Shown: positions 17,452-26,887, counted from the first letter of the stretch. The stretch is 64,000 nt of DNA from Janthinobacterium violaceinigrum (GCF_009208555.1 NZ_WFLI01000008.1:124001-188000), one strand, 5' to 3'. The notes: generated by a model from the letters alone, not told the origin. Made by a program: numbers and translations.

Positions 17452-17862
17452 TCAGTTTCCTCGGTAAGTGGAAAAACCGAAAGGACTGAGCAGCAGGGGA
17501 ATGTGATAGTGCTGGTCGGTCTTTTCCACGTGAAATTGCACGGGGATTTCCGGGAAGAAGGTTTCCTGTTTCAGCCGCGCATAGTGCTCGCCGGTTTTAA
17601 ACACGATGCGATAGTCGCCCGCCTGCATGGGCGTATCAACGGGATACATGGCTGCGATGCGCCCCTGCGCATTCGTCACGGCGCGGCTCAATTGCTTCCA
17701 GTCATCTCCCTTCTTTTGCTCCAGGGTCACCGTCACGCCCGGCGTCGGCTGGCCGCTTTGCAAGTCGAGGATGTGCACGCTCAAGGGATTGGCGGCGGCC
17801 AGGGCCGTGCTGGACAGGCTGGCGAAAGCCAGGGCGGCGGTGATTTTTTTCAGACAGGTCAT
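17452..17862 (-). CDS. hiuH: Periplasmic 5-hydroxyisourate hydrolase
   Basis: A 136-residue transthyretin-like enzyme that hydrolyses 5-hydroxyisourate after urate oxidation. A signal peptide of about 22 residues (ending ALAA) is followed by the N-terminal signature LSVHILDLQSGQPTPGV, the central YRIVFKTGEHYA segment, FFPEIPVQF and HYHIPLLLSPFGFSTYRGN. The family's closing tetrapeptide is YRGS; here it is YRGN. The ATG at 17862 has a GAAGGA site. It lies 11 bases after the GlcG-like gene, probably as one operon, divergent from a two-component system. The same layout occurs around E. coli hiuH and hprRS. Confidence 0.9.
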   Translation of the reverse strand: MTCLKKITAALAFASLSSTALAAANPLSVHILDLQSGQPTPGVTVTLEQKKGDDWKQLSRAVTNAQGRIAAMYPVDTPMQAGDYRIVFKTGEHYARLKQETFFPEIPVQFHVEKTDQHYHIPLLLSPFGFSTYRGN

Positions 17863-17873
17863 CGTTGTATCCT

Positions 17874-18368
17874 TCAAAGGGTGGGGGAATCGAGTTCGGG
17901 GAGGGCGGCCAGCGCCGCCTGGGCGCAGGCGCGGTCTTGCAGGGCGCCACCGCCACCGGCAACGCCGATGGCGCCGACCACGTGCCCCAGCGCCATCAAT
18001 GGCAATCCGCCGCCCAGCAGCAACAGTTCCGGCACGGTGCTCAGGTTGGCCATGTCGGGATGGGTGCGGGCTGCCACGGCCAGCGCATAGGTATCGCTTT
18101 TGGTGGACAAGGCCGTGTACGCCTTGCGCCGGCTGGCTTCCGTGTTGTGCGGCCCGACGCCATCGGCGCGCTGCACGGCGACGACATTGCCGCCATGGTC
18201 CAGTATGGTGACGACGATGTGCCGGCCTTGCGTCTGGCACGCGGCCATGGCCGCGTTGGCCAGCTTGTTGGCCGCCGCCAGCGACAGGTCATTGATACTG
18301 CGCAATTGCGCGTGGGCGGGACTGGCCAGCAGGCACAGCAGGGTACTGCCGAGTAACAGGGTTTTCAT
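17874..18368 (-). CDS. Exported GlcG/HbpS-family protein
   Basis: A 164-residue protein with a signal peptide (MKTLLLGSTLLCLLASPAHA) and one GlcG/DUF336 domain (about 30-155). Typical blocks are VVTILDHGGNVVAVQRADG, RRKAYTALSTKSDT and LLLGGGLPLMALGHVVGAIGVAGG. Members of the family bind haem or cobalamin or are linked to oxidative-stress sensing, as in Streptomyces HbpS. First gene of a likely two-gene unit with hiuH, divergent from the two-component system. A role in oxidative stress is inferred from this context. Confidence 0.88.
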   Translation of the reverse strand: MKTLLLGSTLLCLLASPAHAQLRSINDLSLAAANKLANAAMAACQTQGRHIVVTILDHGGNVVAVQRADGVGPHNTEASRRKAYTALSTKSDTYALAVAARTHPDMANLSTVPELLLLGGGLPLMALGHVVGAIGVAGGGGALQDRACAQAALAALPELDSPTL

Positions 18369-18434
18369 GTGGCGTCCAGAGAATCAAGTGACGCCAGTAT
18401 GGCCAGGCCTGCCCTACGGGAAGATGATCGCCGC

Positions 18435-18450
18435 ATGACATTTTTATCAT
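18435..18450. promoter_or_regulatory. CusR/HprR-like operator
   Basis: ATGACATTTTTATCAT contains arms ATGACA and TATCAT with a 4-base spacer. It matches the ATGACA-N4-TGTCAT core of CusR-type boxes at 11 of 12 arm positions. It is the only good palindrome in the 138-base gap between glcG/hiuH and the response-regulator gene, and could serve both directions. Confidence 0.5.
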
Positions 18451-18506
18451 CCGCGGCGGCGTGCGTGCGGCGTAAAATGGGCTCATCTTCCCATTAGAAA
18501 GCCGCC

Positions 18507-19217
18507 ATGCGCATCCTGGTCATTGAAGACGAACCGAAGACGGGCGACTATCTGCTGCGCGGCCTGGCCGAGTCCGGTTTCACGGTGAGCCTGGCGCGCA
18601 ACGGCCGCGACGGCCTGCACATGGCCGGTAGCGAGGCGCCCGATTTGATCGTGCTCGACGTCATGCTGCCCATCATGGATGGCTGGCAAGTCTTGCGCGC
18701 GCTGCGCCTGCAGGAGGGCGGCGCGGATGTGCCCGTCATCTTCCTCACGGCGCGCGACGAGGTGCAGGACCGCGTCAAAGGGCTGGAACTGGGCGCCGAC
18801 GATTACCTGGTGAAACCGTTTGCGTTTGCCGAACTGGTGGCGCGCATCCGCACCCTGCTGCGCCGGGGACCACCCCGCGAAGACGACGTGATCCGCATCG
18901 GCGACATGGAAATCGATGTGATGAAACGCAAGGTCAGCCGGCAAGGCCAGCGCATCACCCTGACGGCCAAGGAATTCGGCTTGCTGCATTTATTGGCGCG
19001 GCGCCAGGGCGAAGTGCTGTCGCGCTCCATCATCGCCTCGCAAGTGTGGGACATCAATTTCGAGAGCGATACCAACGTCATCGACGCGGCCATCCGCCGC
19101 CTGCGCAGCAAGCTCGACGATCCGTTCGAACCCAAGCTGATCCACACCTTGCGGGGCATGGGCTATGTGTGCGAATTGCGCGCGCCCACTGCTCCCGACA
19201 GCGGCGCGGCCGCATGA
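18507..19217 (+). CDS. OmpR-family response regulator (CusR/HprR type)
   Basis: A 236-residue regulator. The receiver has E7/D8, phospho-acceptor D51 in VLDVMLP, a T in FLTARDE and the KPF lysine. The C-terminal winged helix has [19 protein letters not shown], the conserved [19 protein letters not shown] and [14 protein letters not shown]. This is the heavy-metal/oxidant branch (CusR, CopR, HprR). The ATG lies after a modest site. It shares ATGA with the downstream kinase. The divergent neighbours favour an HprR-like role in periplasmic oxidative stress over copper efflux, as no efflux genes are adjacent. Confidence 0.93.
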   Translation: MRILVIEDEPKTGDYLLRGLAESGFTVSLARNGRDGLHMAGSEAPDLIVLDVMLPIMDGWQVLRALRLQEGGADVPVIFLTARDEVQDRVKGLELGADDYLVKPFAFAELVARIRTLLRRGPPREDDVIRIGDMEIDVMKRKVSRQGQRITLTAKEFGLLHLLARRQGEVLSRSIIASQVWDINFESDTNVIDAAIRRLRSKLDDPFEPKLIHTLRGMGYVCELRAPTAPDSGAAA

Positions 19218-20629
19218 AGCTGGCGCAACTCCGCCGCTCGCTGACCCTGCGCGTCACGCTCGTGTTCGTGCTGATCGTGGCGCTCGTGTCGGCCGGGCTG
19301 GGCATGCATCTGTACCGCTCGTTCGTCGCGGAAATCGAACGCCGCGACGATATCTTGTTGCTGGGTAAATTGCGGCAGATCCAGCAGCTATTGGGCAATG
19401 CCGGCACCCTGGACATCATCCGCGAGCGGCCCCAGTATTTCCGCGACACCATGAGCGGGCAAGAAAATTCCCTGGTCCGCATCGTGCGCGCCGATGGCAC
19501 GCGATTGATCGATGTCAATCCGCACGGCGAGGCGGTGGCGCATCCTGTGCCCGTGGCCGTCGATGCCCCCGTCACGGCTGGCGACATCGTCAGCTGGACC
19601 AGCCGCGACGGCTATCCTGCCCGGGTCGTGGCGGCCAGCGCGCGCATTGGCGACCCCGCGCAGATGGCCGATATTTCCGTCGCCCGGGTCTACGGCGACC
19701 GTACGGCCATGTTTGCCGCCTACCGCTGGCAGATCGTCGTGTCGGTGGCCGTCAGCGCGCTGGTGGCGGCGCTGCTGGCCAGCGTGATGCTGTTGCGGGG
19801 ACTGGGGCCGCTGCGCAATATTGCCGCCCATGCGGCCTTGGTGCGGCCGGGCAAGCTAGGCCAGCAGCTGGAGGCACGTGGCGCGCCCACGGAACTCCTG
19901 CCCCTGATTCAGGCGCTCAATGCCATGCTGGCGCGGCTGCAGGAAGGGTATGCGCGGCTGTCGCAGTTTTCCGCCGACCTCGCGCATGAATTCCGCACGC
20001 CCGTGACCAATCTGCTGGGACAAAGCCAGGTCATGCTGGCCCGTCCCCGCAGCGCGCACGAGTATGAACAGCTGGTGTCGTCGAATGTGGAAGAGCTGGA
20101 ACGGCTGTCGCGCATGATCGACAGCATGCTGTTTCTGGCGCGTGCGCAGCAAGATGAAATGGTGCTCGTCAAGCAAGTCTTGCCCGTGCAGGACGAGTTT
20201 GTGCGCCTGGCCGATTTCTTTGAAGGCTTGACCGAAGAGCGGGGGCTGGCGCTGGCCTGCCACGGCAGCGGCGAGGTCACGGCGGAACCGCAACTGCTGC
20301 GCCGCGCGCTGGGCAATTTGCTGTCGAACGCGATCCGCCACGCGGCGCCGGGCAGCACCATCCTGCTGCGTTCGCACGCGACGAACGAGGGCGTGGAATT
20401 GAGCGTGAGCAACCTCGGTCCCGCCATTCCCGCGCGCCACTTGCCGCACCTGTTCGACCGTTTCTACCGCGCCGACCCCGCCCGCAGCGATTCGGCCGCT
20501 TCCACGGGCCTGGGCCTGGCCATCGTCACGGCCATCATGCAATTGCACGGCGGCAGTGCGACGGTGGCGTCCGACGCGGCCGCCACGACGTTTACCTTGA
20601 TGTTTCCGCTCCAGCAGCGCGGCGCGTAG
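19214..20629 (+). CDS. Heavy-metal/oxidant-type sensor histidine kinase
   Basis: A 471-residue membrane kinase. It has TM1 at about 14-34, a periplasmic loop to about 175, TM2 at about 176-198, HAMP, an H-box [19 protein letters not shown] with H258, an N-box [14 protein letters not shown] and a [10 protein letters not shown] ... [16 protein letters not shown] catalytic end. This is the CusS/IrlS/HprS branch. The start codon overlaps the response-regulator stop (ATGA). The periplasmic loop has no cysteine and few histidines, which fits redox or methionine sensing less clearly than metal binding; the signal is open. Its stop codon lies in the first unit of a REP-like repeat. Confidence 0.93.
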   Translation: MKLAQLRRSLTLRVTLVFVLIVALVSAGLGMHLYRSFVAEIERRDDILLLGKLRQIQQLLGNAGTLDIIRERPQYFRDTMSGQENSLVRIVRADGTRLIDVNPHGEAVAHPVPVAVDAPVTAGDIVSWTSRDGYPARVVAASARIGDPAQMADISVARVYGDRTAMFAAYRWQIVVSVAVSALVAALLASVMLLRGLGPLRNIAAHAALVRPGKLGQQLEARGAPTELLPLIQALNAMLARLQEGYARLSQFSADLAHEFRTPVTNLLGQSQVMLARPRSAHEYEQLVSSNVEELERLSRMIDSMLFLARAQQDEMVLVKQVLPVQDEFVRLADFFEGLTEERGLALACHGSGEVTAEPQLLRRALGNLLSNAIRHAAPGSTILLRSHATNEGVELSVSNLGPAIPARHLPHLFDRFYRADPARSDSAASTGLGLAIVTAIMQLHGGSATVASDAAATTFTLMFPLQQRGA

Positions 20630-20738
20630 GCCGGATTAGGCGGGGCCGCCGAGGCCAAGGGCCGTAATCCGACGCAGTGTTGGCGGCAGCGTAGATGTCG
20701 GATGACGCACGGCGTTGCCGCACCAATCCGACCTGCGC
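20626..20738. repeat. REP/BIME-like palindromic element (copy 1)
   Basis: Two imperfect palindromic units: GTAGGCCGGATTAG ... CCGTAATCCGAC (20626-20672) and GTCGGATGACG ... CCAATCCGACCTGCG (about 20698-20736). They share the core GTAGGYCGGRTTA/TAAYCCGAC with the element at 47008-47087. The first unit begins within the stop codon of the kinase gene. Confidence 0.75.
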
Positions 20739-20753
20739 AGTAACGCATTGCCG

Positions 20754-23700
20754 TCAGCCCATCTCCACCAAAAACTCATGCATGCCCGTATGCGGCAATT
20801 GCGCGCACGCGGATGTAAAGTGCGGCAGCTGTCCCCACAGCAGCGGGTTGCCGACGACGTACACATGATGCTGGGCGCGCGTGAGGGCCACGTTGAGCAG
20901 GTTCGGCGTGGCGGCTGCCCATTGCGCGGCGCCGGCCGTGCTGTCGTCGGCGCCGAGGACCAGCATCACCACGCTTTGTTCCTTGCCCTGGAAGGTGTGC
21001 ACGGTGCCTACCATCTGGATGCTCCACTGGCGCAATTCGCGCGCCGTCGGCGCCTTGCCATAGCCGAGGCGGCGGTCCCAGTCCATATCGATGATGCGCG
21101 AACGCAATTCGTTGCGCACAGCCTTGAAGGGCGTGATCACGTACATGTCCGGCAACTTGCCGTCGCGGCGGTACAGTTTCAGCAGCACTTCCAGCACGAA
21201 ATCGAGCTGCACGGGCACCACCTGCTTGTAGCTGACGGGGCCAGCGGCGTCGATCCAGCGGCTCGGGCCCCGCGTGAGCCCACGCGCGCCGGCCGGCGGC
21301 GTGCGCTCAGCCAGCCCGTAGACCATCTTGTCTTCGTAGGCGATGCTGTTGGCCAGCGAAAACATCGGTTCCACGCAGCGGCGGTGCACGCGCAGGGGGC
21401 TGCCTATCCACAAGGGTTTTTCGCTGCTGGCGCCGACGACGGCGCCATAGCGGTTGGCCTTGTCGGCCAGGGTCTGCACGGAAACGGCCGTTGGCGCGTA
21501 ACTGCCATCGCGCGTGTGCGGCGACAGGGCGGACAAGGTTTGCACGAGGCGGCCCGGCACCGTGAACACGGGTTCGATCTGCAGCGGGTCGCCCACGACG
21601 ACGGCGCGCTTGGCGCGCCACAGGCTGCCCAGCGCCGTTTGCGGTGGTGCCTGGCCCGCTTCATCGATGAACAGCCAGCCCAGCGATTCGGGACCCATGC
21701 CCTGGAACTGGCGCGCGAACGAGGCGAACGTGGTCGACACGACGGGCACCACCATGAACAGGCTGTGCCACACCATGGCGATGTGCGACTGGTCGTAGGC
21801 GCGCTTGTTTTTCAGCAACTTGGAGACGGCCAGCAAGTTGCCGCCAAATCCAGGTCCGCCTTTTTTTGCCACCTCGGCCAGCCAGGCTTCGTGCAGGGCC
21901 AGGGCCTTGGAAAACAGGCGCGAGCGCAGGCGGGCCAGCGCCGGTTCATGCCACAGGCCGCCAATTTGCAGGGCATCGCCGTCCAGCTCGTCCAGGGTGG
22001 CCGGCGCGATGATAGTGGGAAAGCGCATGCGCGCGCGGCGCAGCAGTTCCGTGCTGTCATCCCATTCGCGCTGGCGCGACTGCGCCGTGCGCAGGGCAAT
22101 GTGCAGGCTGTTGCGGGCGCGCTCGCAGCGCGGTTCCAGTTCGCCCTTCAGCAGCAGCTTGATGGCGGAGACGTCGCGCGCAGCCTGGCGTTGCGCTTCG
22201 GCATTGGCCACGACGGCGTCCTTGTAGGCACGCGCCGGGGCCGTGCGGAACAATCGGGCAAAGAAGCCGGGTTGCGTCAGCGCCACCAGGCGTTCTTCTT
22301 CCAGCAGTTCCTTCTTGCTGGCAAGCAGGGTGTCCTGCTGCGCCAGCGCGCCGGCCAGGGCGCCGTTGGCTGCATCCATTTCGTGCTCGGCGGCAATCAG
22401 CGCGTGCTGGCTGGCCTCGATGAAATCGGCTTCCGTGCACGTGCCCACGGCTTGCCACAGGGCAGCGTACTGGGCATGCTCGGCCAGGGCCTTTTCCACC
22501 ACGTGTTCCGTTTCGCGAAACTCGCGGGCCGCCTGGGCAAAGCTGACGCCCTGGTAGCTGGCCAGCCATTGGCGGATATTCTGCGCGTTTGGCGTCTTGC
22601 GTGGCGTGTTTTTGTCCCAGTCGTCGTCATAGAAATTGCTGACGAAGCGGCGGCGGTTCGCGTTGTTGCCCAACGCGCAGGACATCAAGCCCCATGGCGC
22701 TTCCTGTTCGGCCAGGGCGCGGTTGGCGCCATTGCCGTCGGCCACGACCCGGCGCGCCACGCTTTCGAAATAGCGCGTGCGTGCCCATTCCTTGCCCAGT
22801 TGCTTGGGTTTAGGTAAATCGCCAGAAATATTTTCCACCGCCGCATTGTTCGACGAGGCGACGACCATTTCAAAGCCCGTCAGTTCCGGGCGCAAGCGGG
22901 CGATGGTGATGGGGTCGCGCACGCCTTCGAAAGCCACGGCCACCTTGCCGATGAAGGCGTCGGCAGCGCGGTCCAGGCAGGACAGCACGGCGGCGCGGCG
23001 CACGATGTTGTCGGCGAACAATTCACGCAATAACGTCGTCTTGCCCGTGCCCGGCGGGCCGTTGACGGAAAAAATGCCCCGCTCGTGCAAGCCCGTGCGC
23101 GCGCCGTGGATGGCGAACTGCTGCATCAGGCTCATGGCGTAGCTGGCGTCTTCCAGCCAGTGTCCACGGTTCATGTTGGCGGGATTGAGCATGGCGGCCA
23201 GCGCCTGGCGTCCGGCCGGGCTGTACAGGTCGATGCGCTCATCCTGCGCCAGCGGCGTCAGATAGGCGGCCACGGTGGCTGGCAGCTTGCCGCCGCGCAA
23301 GGCGCGGATGATCTGCTCCAGGTCATCGAGGTAAAAACTGTTGAGGATATCGATGCGTGGTTCCACCGCGTCGCCAAAGTCCAGGGTGCGGTTCTGGCTC
23401 GTTTCCGCCAGGTCGGCTTCCGTCACGGCCGCGCGTTTCTTGCGCGTGCGCAATTCCAGTACGGCCAGCGGCTGGCCTGCCGACGGGTGGAAGCCGGCCC
23501 AGTCGCGCAGCAGGTCGGCCAGCGCGGCGATCTCCATGCCGGACAGGGGAGACGAGACATTGCCGGCTTCGTCTGTTATCTGCTGCGCCGCGCGGCTTGC
23601 CGCGAAGTTGCGCAGGCTGTCTTGCAGCGCCAGCTGGCTGCCGCTGAAGGCGTCCAGGCTCAGGCCCGACCAGTCCGGCGTGCGGGCGCGGCCCAGCGCC

Positions 23701-24092
23701 CACGGCAAGGTCGACACGGATACGGGATCGAACTGCGGCTCGCCCAGCGCATTGAGGGACAGGCGGGCAAAGCACGAGCGTCCCAGCAATTCTGTTTTTT
23801 CTGTTTCGGCAATGTTTTCCGGGCCGATGGGGGCGGGACAGGCCTTGTTGATTTCAGCCTTGTCGAACACGCCGAGGAACAGGCTAAAGCCGTCGATTTC
23901 GCGGTCGGACGGGACTTGCCATTGCGTGGCGAACTGCGGCGGCAAGTGCGCCAGCTGTTCGCGGTGGAGGAGACGCACGGTGGACTGGTCTTCAACGTCC
24001 GTGATTTGATTCAGGTCAAACGGGATAAAGAATTCGATCTTGTGCCAATACTCCAGGATAGCCAGGAGGCGCTGCTGTTCTGCCTGATTCAT
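20754..24092 (-). CDS. UPF1-like superfamily I helicase/ATPase
   Basis: A 1112-residue protein. The N-terminal third has no motif I recognise. A Walker A, GPPGTGKTTLL, lies near residue 345; a long insertion with coiled-coil character (about 500-750) separates it from Walker B FIDEAGQAPPQ near 805. Further SF1 motifs follow: VVGDPLQIEP, VHTFQGKEQSVVMLVLG near 1030 and LNVALTRAQHHVYVVG. This is the UPF1/DNA2-like arrangement with a split helicase core. The ATG at 24092 lacks a clear ribosome site but begins a plausible sequence; the open frame extends 31 codons upstream. It is a single-gene unit between a REP element and a chemoreceptor. Substrate and pathway are unknown. Confidence 0.85.
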   Translation of the reverse strand: MNQAEQQRLLAILEYWHKIEFFIPFDLNQITDVEDQSTVRLLHREQLAHLPPQFATQWQVPSDREIDGFSLFLGVFDKAEINKACPAPIGPENIAETEKTELLGRSCFARLSLNALGEPQFDPVSVSTLPWALGRARTPDWSGLSLDAFSGSQLALQDSLRNFAASRAAQQITDEAGNVSSPLSGMEIAALADLLRDWAGFHPSAGQPLAVLELRTRKKRAAVTEADLAETSQNRTLDFGDAVEPRIDILNSFYLDDLEQIIRALRGGKLPATVAAYLTPLAQDERIDLYSPAGRQALAAMLNPANMNRGHWLEDASYAMSLMQQFAIHGARTGLHERGIFSVNGPPGTGKTTLLRELFADNIVRRAAVLSCLDRAADAFIGKVAVAFEGVRDPITIARLRPELTGFEMVVASSNNAAVENISGDLPKPKQLGKEWARTRYFESVARRVVADGNGANRALAEQEAPWGLMSCALGNNANRRRFVSNFYDDDWDKNTPRKTPNAQNIRQWLASYQGVSFAQAAREFRETEHVVEKALAEHAQYAALWQAVGTCTEADFIEASQHALIAAEHEMDAANGALAGALAQQDTLLASKKELLEEERLVALTQPGFFARLFRTAPARAYKDAVVANAEAQRQAARDVSAIKLLLKGELEPRCERARNSLHIALRTAQSRQREWDDSTELLRRARMRFPTIIAPATLDELDGDALQIGGLWHEPALARLRSRLFSKALALHEAWLAEVAKKGGPGFGGNLLAVSKLLKNKRAYDQSHIAMVWHSLFMVVPVVSTTFASFARQFQGMGPESLGWLFIDEAGQAPPQTALGSLWRAKRAVVVGDPLQIEPVFTVPGRLVQTLSALSPHTRDGSYAPTAVSVQTLADKANRYGAVVGASSEKPLWIGSPLRVHRRCVEPMFSLANSIAYEDKMVYGLAERTPPAGARGLTRGPSRWIDAAGPVSYKQVVPVQLDFVLEVLLKLYRRDGKLPDMYVITPFKAVRNELRSRIIDMDWDRRLGYGKAPTARELRQWSIQMVGTVHTFQGKEQSVVMLVLGADDSTAGAAQWAAATPNLLNVALTRAQHHVYVVGNPLLWGQLPHFTSACAQLPHTGMHEFLVEMG

Positions 24093-24206
24093 GATGACCA
24101 ATATTTTGTAAAGCGAGCGAGGATTGTAAAGCGTATGCGCGGTGCACGTTTTGCACTTTTGTCTATTGCGCGGCCTTTGCCGCAAAAAAAGTGCGGTTTG
24201 CAGACG

Positions 24207-24238
24207 AAAAAAAGCCAGGCAGCAACTTCCTGCCTGGC
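24207..24238 (-). terminator. Terminator after chemoreceptor
   Basis: A 9-bp perfect stem GCCAGGCAG/CTGCCTGGC (24214-24222 with 24230-24238) followed by a T7 run on the minus strand. Confidence 0.92.
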
Positions 24239-24266
24239 CTGCGCGTCGAGGGGACGTGCTTATTGC

Positions 24267-25976
24267 TTAAAACTCTTCCCATTCGCTCTCGGCGCCGGCA
24301 GTGTTGCGGCGCGCCGGTGCGGCGGCCACGGCCTGGCGCACGGGCGCCTTGCGGGCCACGGGACGCGCCGGCGCGGCGATACGGCTGCGGGCGGCGGCCA
24401 GTTTGACGGCGGGTTGATGTGCTGCAACGGCGTTGCCCGTCTTGAAGAAGCCCACCACATGCGCCAGCTCGCCCGCCTGTTCCTGCATGCTTTGCGAGGC
24501 GGCTGCCGCTTCTTCCACGAGGGCCGCGTTTTGCTGCGTCACTTCATCCATCTGGGCAATGGCCATGTTGATCTGTTCGATGCCGATGGTCTGCTCGTGC
24601 GTGGCGGACGTGATTTCGCCCATGATGTCGGTGACGCGCACGATGCTGTCGACGATGTCGCCCATGGTCTGGCCCGCTTCATTGACGAGGCGCGAACCCG
24701 TGTCCACGTTGGCGACGGAGGCGGCGATCAGCTCCTTGATTTCCTTGGCGGCCGAGGCCGAGCGGTGCGCCAGGTTGCGCACTTCCGTGGCCACGACGGC
24801 AAAGCCACGGCCCTGTTCGCCTGCGCGCGCCGCTTCCACGGCCGCGTTCAAGGCAAGGATGTTGGTCTGGAAGGCGATGCCGTCAATGACGCCGATGATG
24901 TCGACGATCTTGCGCGACGATTCATTGATGGTGCCCATGGTGTCGACCACTTGCGAGACGATGCTGCCGCCGCGTACGGCCACTTCCGACGCGCTTTTCG
25001 CCAGCTGGTTTGCCTGGCGTGCATTGTCCGCATTCTGTTTCACGGTCGACGTCAGTTCTTCCATCGACGATGCCGTTTCTTCCAGCGAACTGGCTTGCTC
25101 TTCCGTGCGCGACGACAGGTCGAGGTTGCCGGCGGCAATTTCGCTCGACGCCGTGGCGATGGCATCCGTGCCGTGACGCACTTGCGCCACCACGCCCAAC
25201 AGGCTGTCGTTCATGGCTTTCAGGGCGCCCAGCAGGCGGCCCGTTTCATCGCTGGAATTGACGACGATGTGCGAGGACAAGTCGCCCGACGCCACGGTTT
25301 CGGCCACGCTGACTGCCGCATTGATGGGGCGGGTGATCGAGCGCGTGATGATCCACGCCACGAAGGCGCCCAGCAGCACGGCCAGGCTGCCCAGGGTAAG
25401 CATGAAGGCGCGCGCGCTGGCGCTCAGCGTCTCGGCGTCCGTTGCCGCCTGCGCCGCCTGCTCGCCCTCATACGCGACCAGGCTGTCGAGCGCGCCCAGT
25501 ACGCGTTTCAGGCTCGGTGCCGCCTGCTGCGTCAAAAAGGCGATCGCTTCTTCCGTCTGGCCCGCATTGCGCAGCTCGATGACCTTGTTGTTCAGCGGCG
25601 CGCCCGATTTCAGGGCCGCGTCCAGTTCGGCCATCAGCGCCGTTTCCTTGTCCGTCGAGATTTTCTTTTGCAAGGTTTCCTTGGCGGCGCCGTATTTCTT
25701 GCGCGCTTCGCCGATCTTTGCCAGTTCCGCCTGCACCAGCGCTTCCGTCGGCGCCACCACCACGCTGGTGATCGCCAGGGTAATGTTGCGCACGTTGTCG
25801 CTCATGGTGTTGGCGGCCGCCATCTTGACGTTCTTGTCGGCCACGATGTCGTGGGTACGTGCGCTCAGTTGTCCCATGGAATACAGGCCGACGAGCAAGA
25901 CGGCCACCAGCAGGCCGAGGACGACAGCAAATCCGATCCCGAGCCGGGTGCCGATTTTGAATTGTGTGAGTGACAT
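24267..25976 (-). CDS. Methyl-accepting chemotaxis protein, four-helix-bundle sensor
   Basis: A 569-residue chemoreceptor. TM1 is at about 11-32; a periplasmic four-helix bundle follows with almost no strands (about 35-185); TM2 is at about 188-212, then HAMP with ITRPINAAVSVAETVASGDLS. The signalling domain has the intact hairpin tip [20 protein letters not shown]. The tail is Ala/Arg/Pro-rich and ends SEWEEF, resembling the C-terminal pentapeptide that tethers CheR/CheB. The ligand is unknown. It ends in a strong terminator. Confidence 0.95.
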   Translation of the reverse strand: MSLTQFKIGTRLGIGFAVVLGLLVAVLLVGLYSMGQLSARTHDIVADKNVKMAAANTMSDNVRNITLAITSVVVAPTEALVQAELAKIGEARKKYGAAKETLQKKISTDKETALMAELDAALKSGAPLNNKVIELRNAGQTEEAIAFLTQQAAPSLKRVLGALDSLVAYEGEQAAQAATDAETLSASARAFMLTLGSLAVLLGAFVAWIITRSITRPINAAVSVAETVASGDLSSHIVVNSSDETGRLLGALKAMNDSLLGVVAQVRHGTDAIATASSEIAAGNLDLSSRTEEQASSLEETASSMEELTSTVKQNADNARQANQLAKSASEVAVRGGSIVSQVVDTMGTINESSRKIVDIIGVIDGIAFQTNILALNAAVEAARAGEQGRGFAVVATEVRNLAHRSASAAKEIKELIAASVANVDTGSRLVNEAGQTMGDIVDSIVRVTDIMGEITSATHEQTIGIEQINMAIAQMDEVTQQNAALVEEAAAASQSMQEQAGELAHVVGFFKTGNAVAAHQPAVKLAAARSRIAAPARPVARKAPVRQAVAAAPARRNTAGAESEWEEF

Positions 25977-26184
25977 GATTGCTTTCGTGTTACGGAAGTG
26001 AGGGAAAACGTCGACAGGCCAGGGCTACGGGTTTATACGTAAGGGCGGCCAGCCTGTAATTGTTCCTCAAAATTCCGCACTGCAATACAAATACTTGTAT
26101 CAAGTCCCCGAAAAGTTAAAAAATTGGTAGCAAATGAAATAAGTTGTCGTGTGGAAACAACGAGCGCGGCGCCAGCCGGAAAAA

Positions 26185-26260
26185 TCAGCGCTGGGGAAAC
26201 ACGTGGCTGGCCAGGAAATCGATGAAGGCGCGCAGTTTTGGCGTCAGGTGACGGACCGGT
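26185..26260 (-). pseudogene. Fossil 3' end of a LysR-type regulator
   Basis: On the minus strand this stretch reads RHLTPKLRAFIDFLASHV then FPQR and a stop, which is the normal C-terminus of LysR regulators (RHLSPKLRAFIDFL). An in-frame stop lies about 40 codons upstream and DinB follows, so the gene body is gone. The remaining part of the 25977-26341 gap shows nothing else I can name apart from the chemoreceptor's upstream region. Confidence 0.6.
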
Positions 26261-26341
26261 CGGCACGCCAGCCGGGGCTGGCACTGGCGGTGTTTGGCGC
26301 TGGGCGTGATCGCGCTGAAAGCGTGGTGCTACCGCCGGCCG

Positions 26342-26887
26342 TCAGCTTTCGATATGGTTGGGGATGCAAAACAGTAGATCCGTATCGCCGAGGTCTACGC
26401 CCGCTTGCGACAGCAGGGTGCTGGCCTGGCCCCGGTGGTGCGTCTGGTGGTTGAAGAAATGCATGAGCAGGCTGAAAAACTCGCGCCGGTTCGGGCCCTT
26501 GCTGTTGCGGTAATCGAGCAAATGGTCGAGGTCGGTTTCCGTGATGGAAGCGGCCCAGTCCACGATGACCTGGTCCAGCCACAACCGGTGCGCATGCATG
26601 GCGGCAAAGTCCTCGGCCGCGAACAGCGGGTGCGTGAGCGAGGAGGGCGGCGTGATGGCGCGGATGGGATCGAGCAGGGGAAAGCCGGCCGGGTGTTTCG
26701 CGTAGCGCTGCAGCCACAGGGTATCGCCCACCATCACGTGGTTCAGGGTGGCCAGCAGCGAGCCAAAGAAGGCGCCCCGCTCGCGCCGCAGTTCTTCCAG
26801 CGGCAGGCCGGCGGCCGCCGCGTAGACCTTGGCATTCATCCACTGGTTGTAATCGGCCATCAGGCAAATGTGGGCGCAACGGCTCAT
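26342..26887 (-). CDS. DinB-family protein
   Basis: A 181-residue four-helix protein of the DinB/YfiT superfamily. The usual histidine triad is visible: TLNHVMVGD, and in the last helices FFNHQTHHRGQASTLL. The N-terminal YNQWMNAKVY motif is characteristic. Such proteins bind a divalent metal and often act as thiol-dependent transferases or hydrolases; the substrate is not predictable. The ATG at 26887 has a strong GGAGGA site. MarC lies 31 bases upstream on the same strand, so the two may be cotranscribed. Confidence 0.88.
   Translation of the reverse strand: MSRCAHICLMADYNQWMNAKVYAAAAGLPLEELRRERGAFFGSLLATLNHVMVGDTLWLQRYAKHPAGFPLLDPIRAITPPSSLTHPLFAAEDFAAMHAHRLWLDQVIVDWAASITETDLDHLLDYRNSKGPNRREFFSLLMHFFNHQTHHRGQASTLLSQAGVDLGDTDLLFCIPNHIES

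Noticed and set aside
20715..25973. Long plus-strand open frames (700 and 962 codons) opposite the helicase and chemoreceptor
   Set aside because: They span two unrelated real genes and their gap, show no domain, and arise from strong third-position GC bias.
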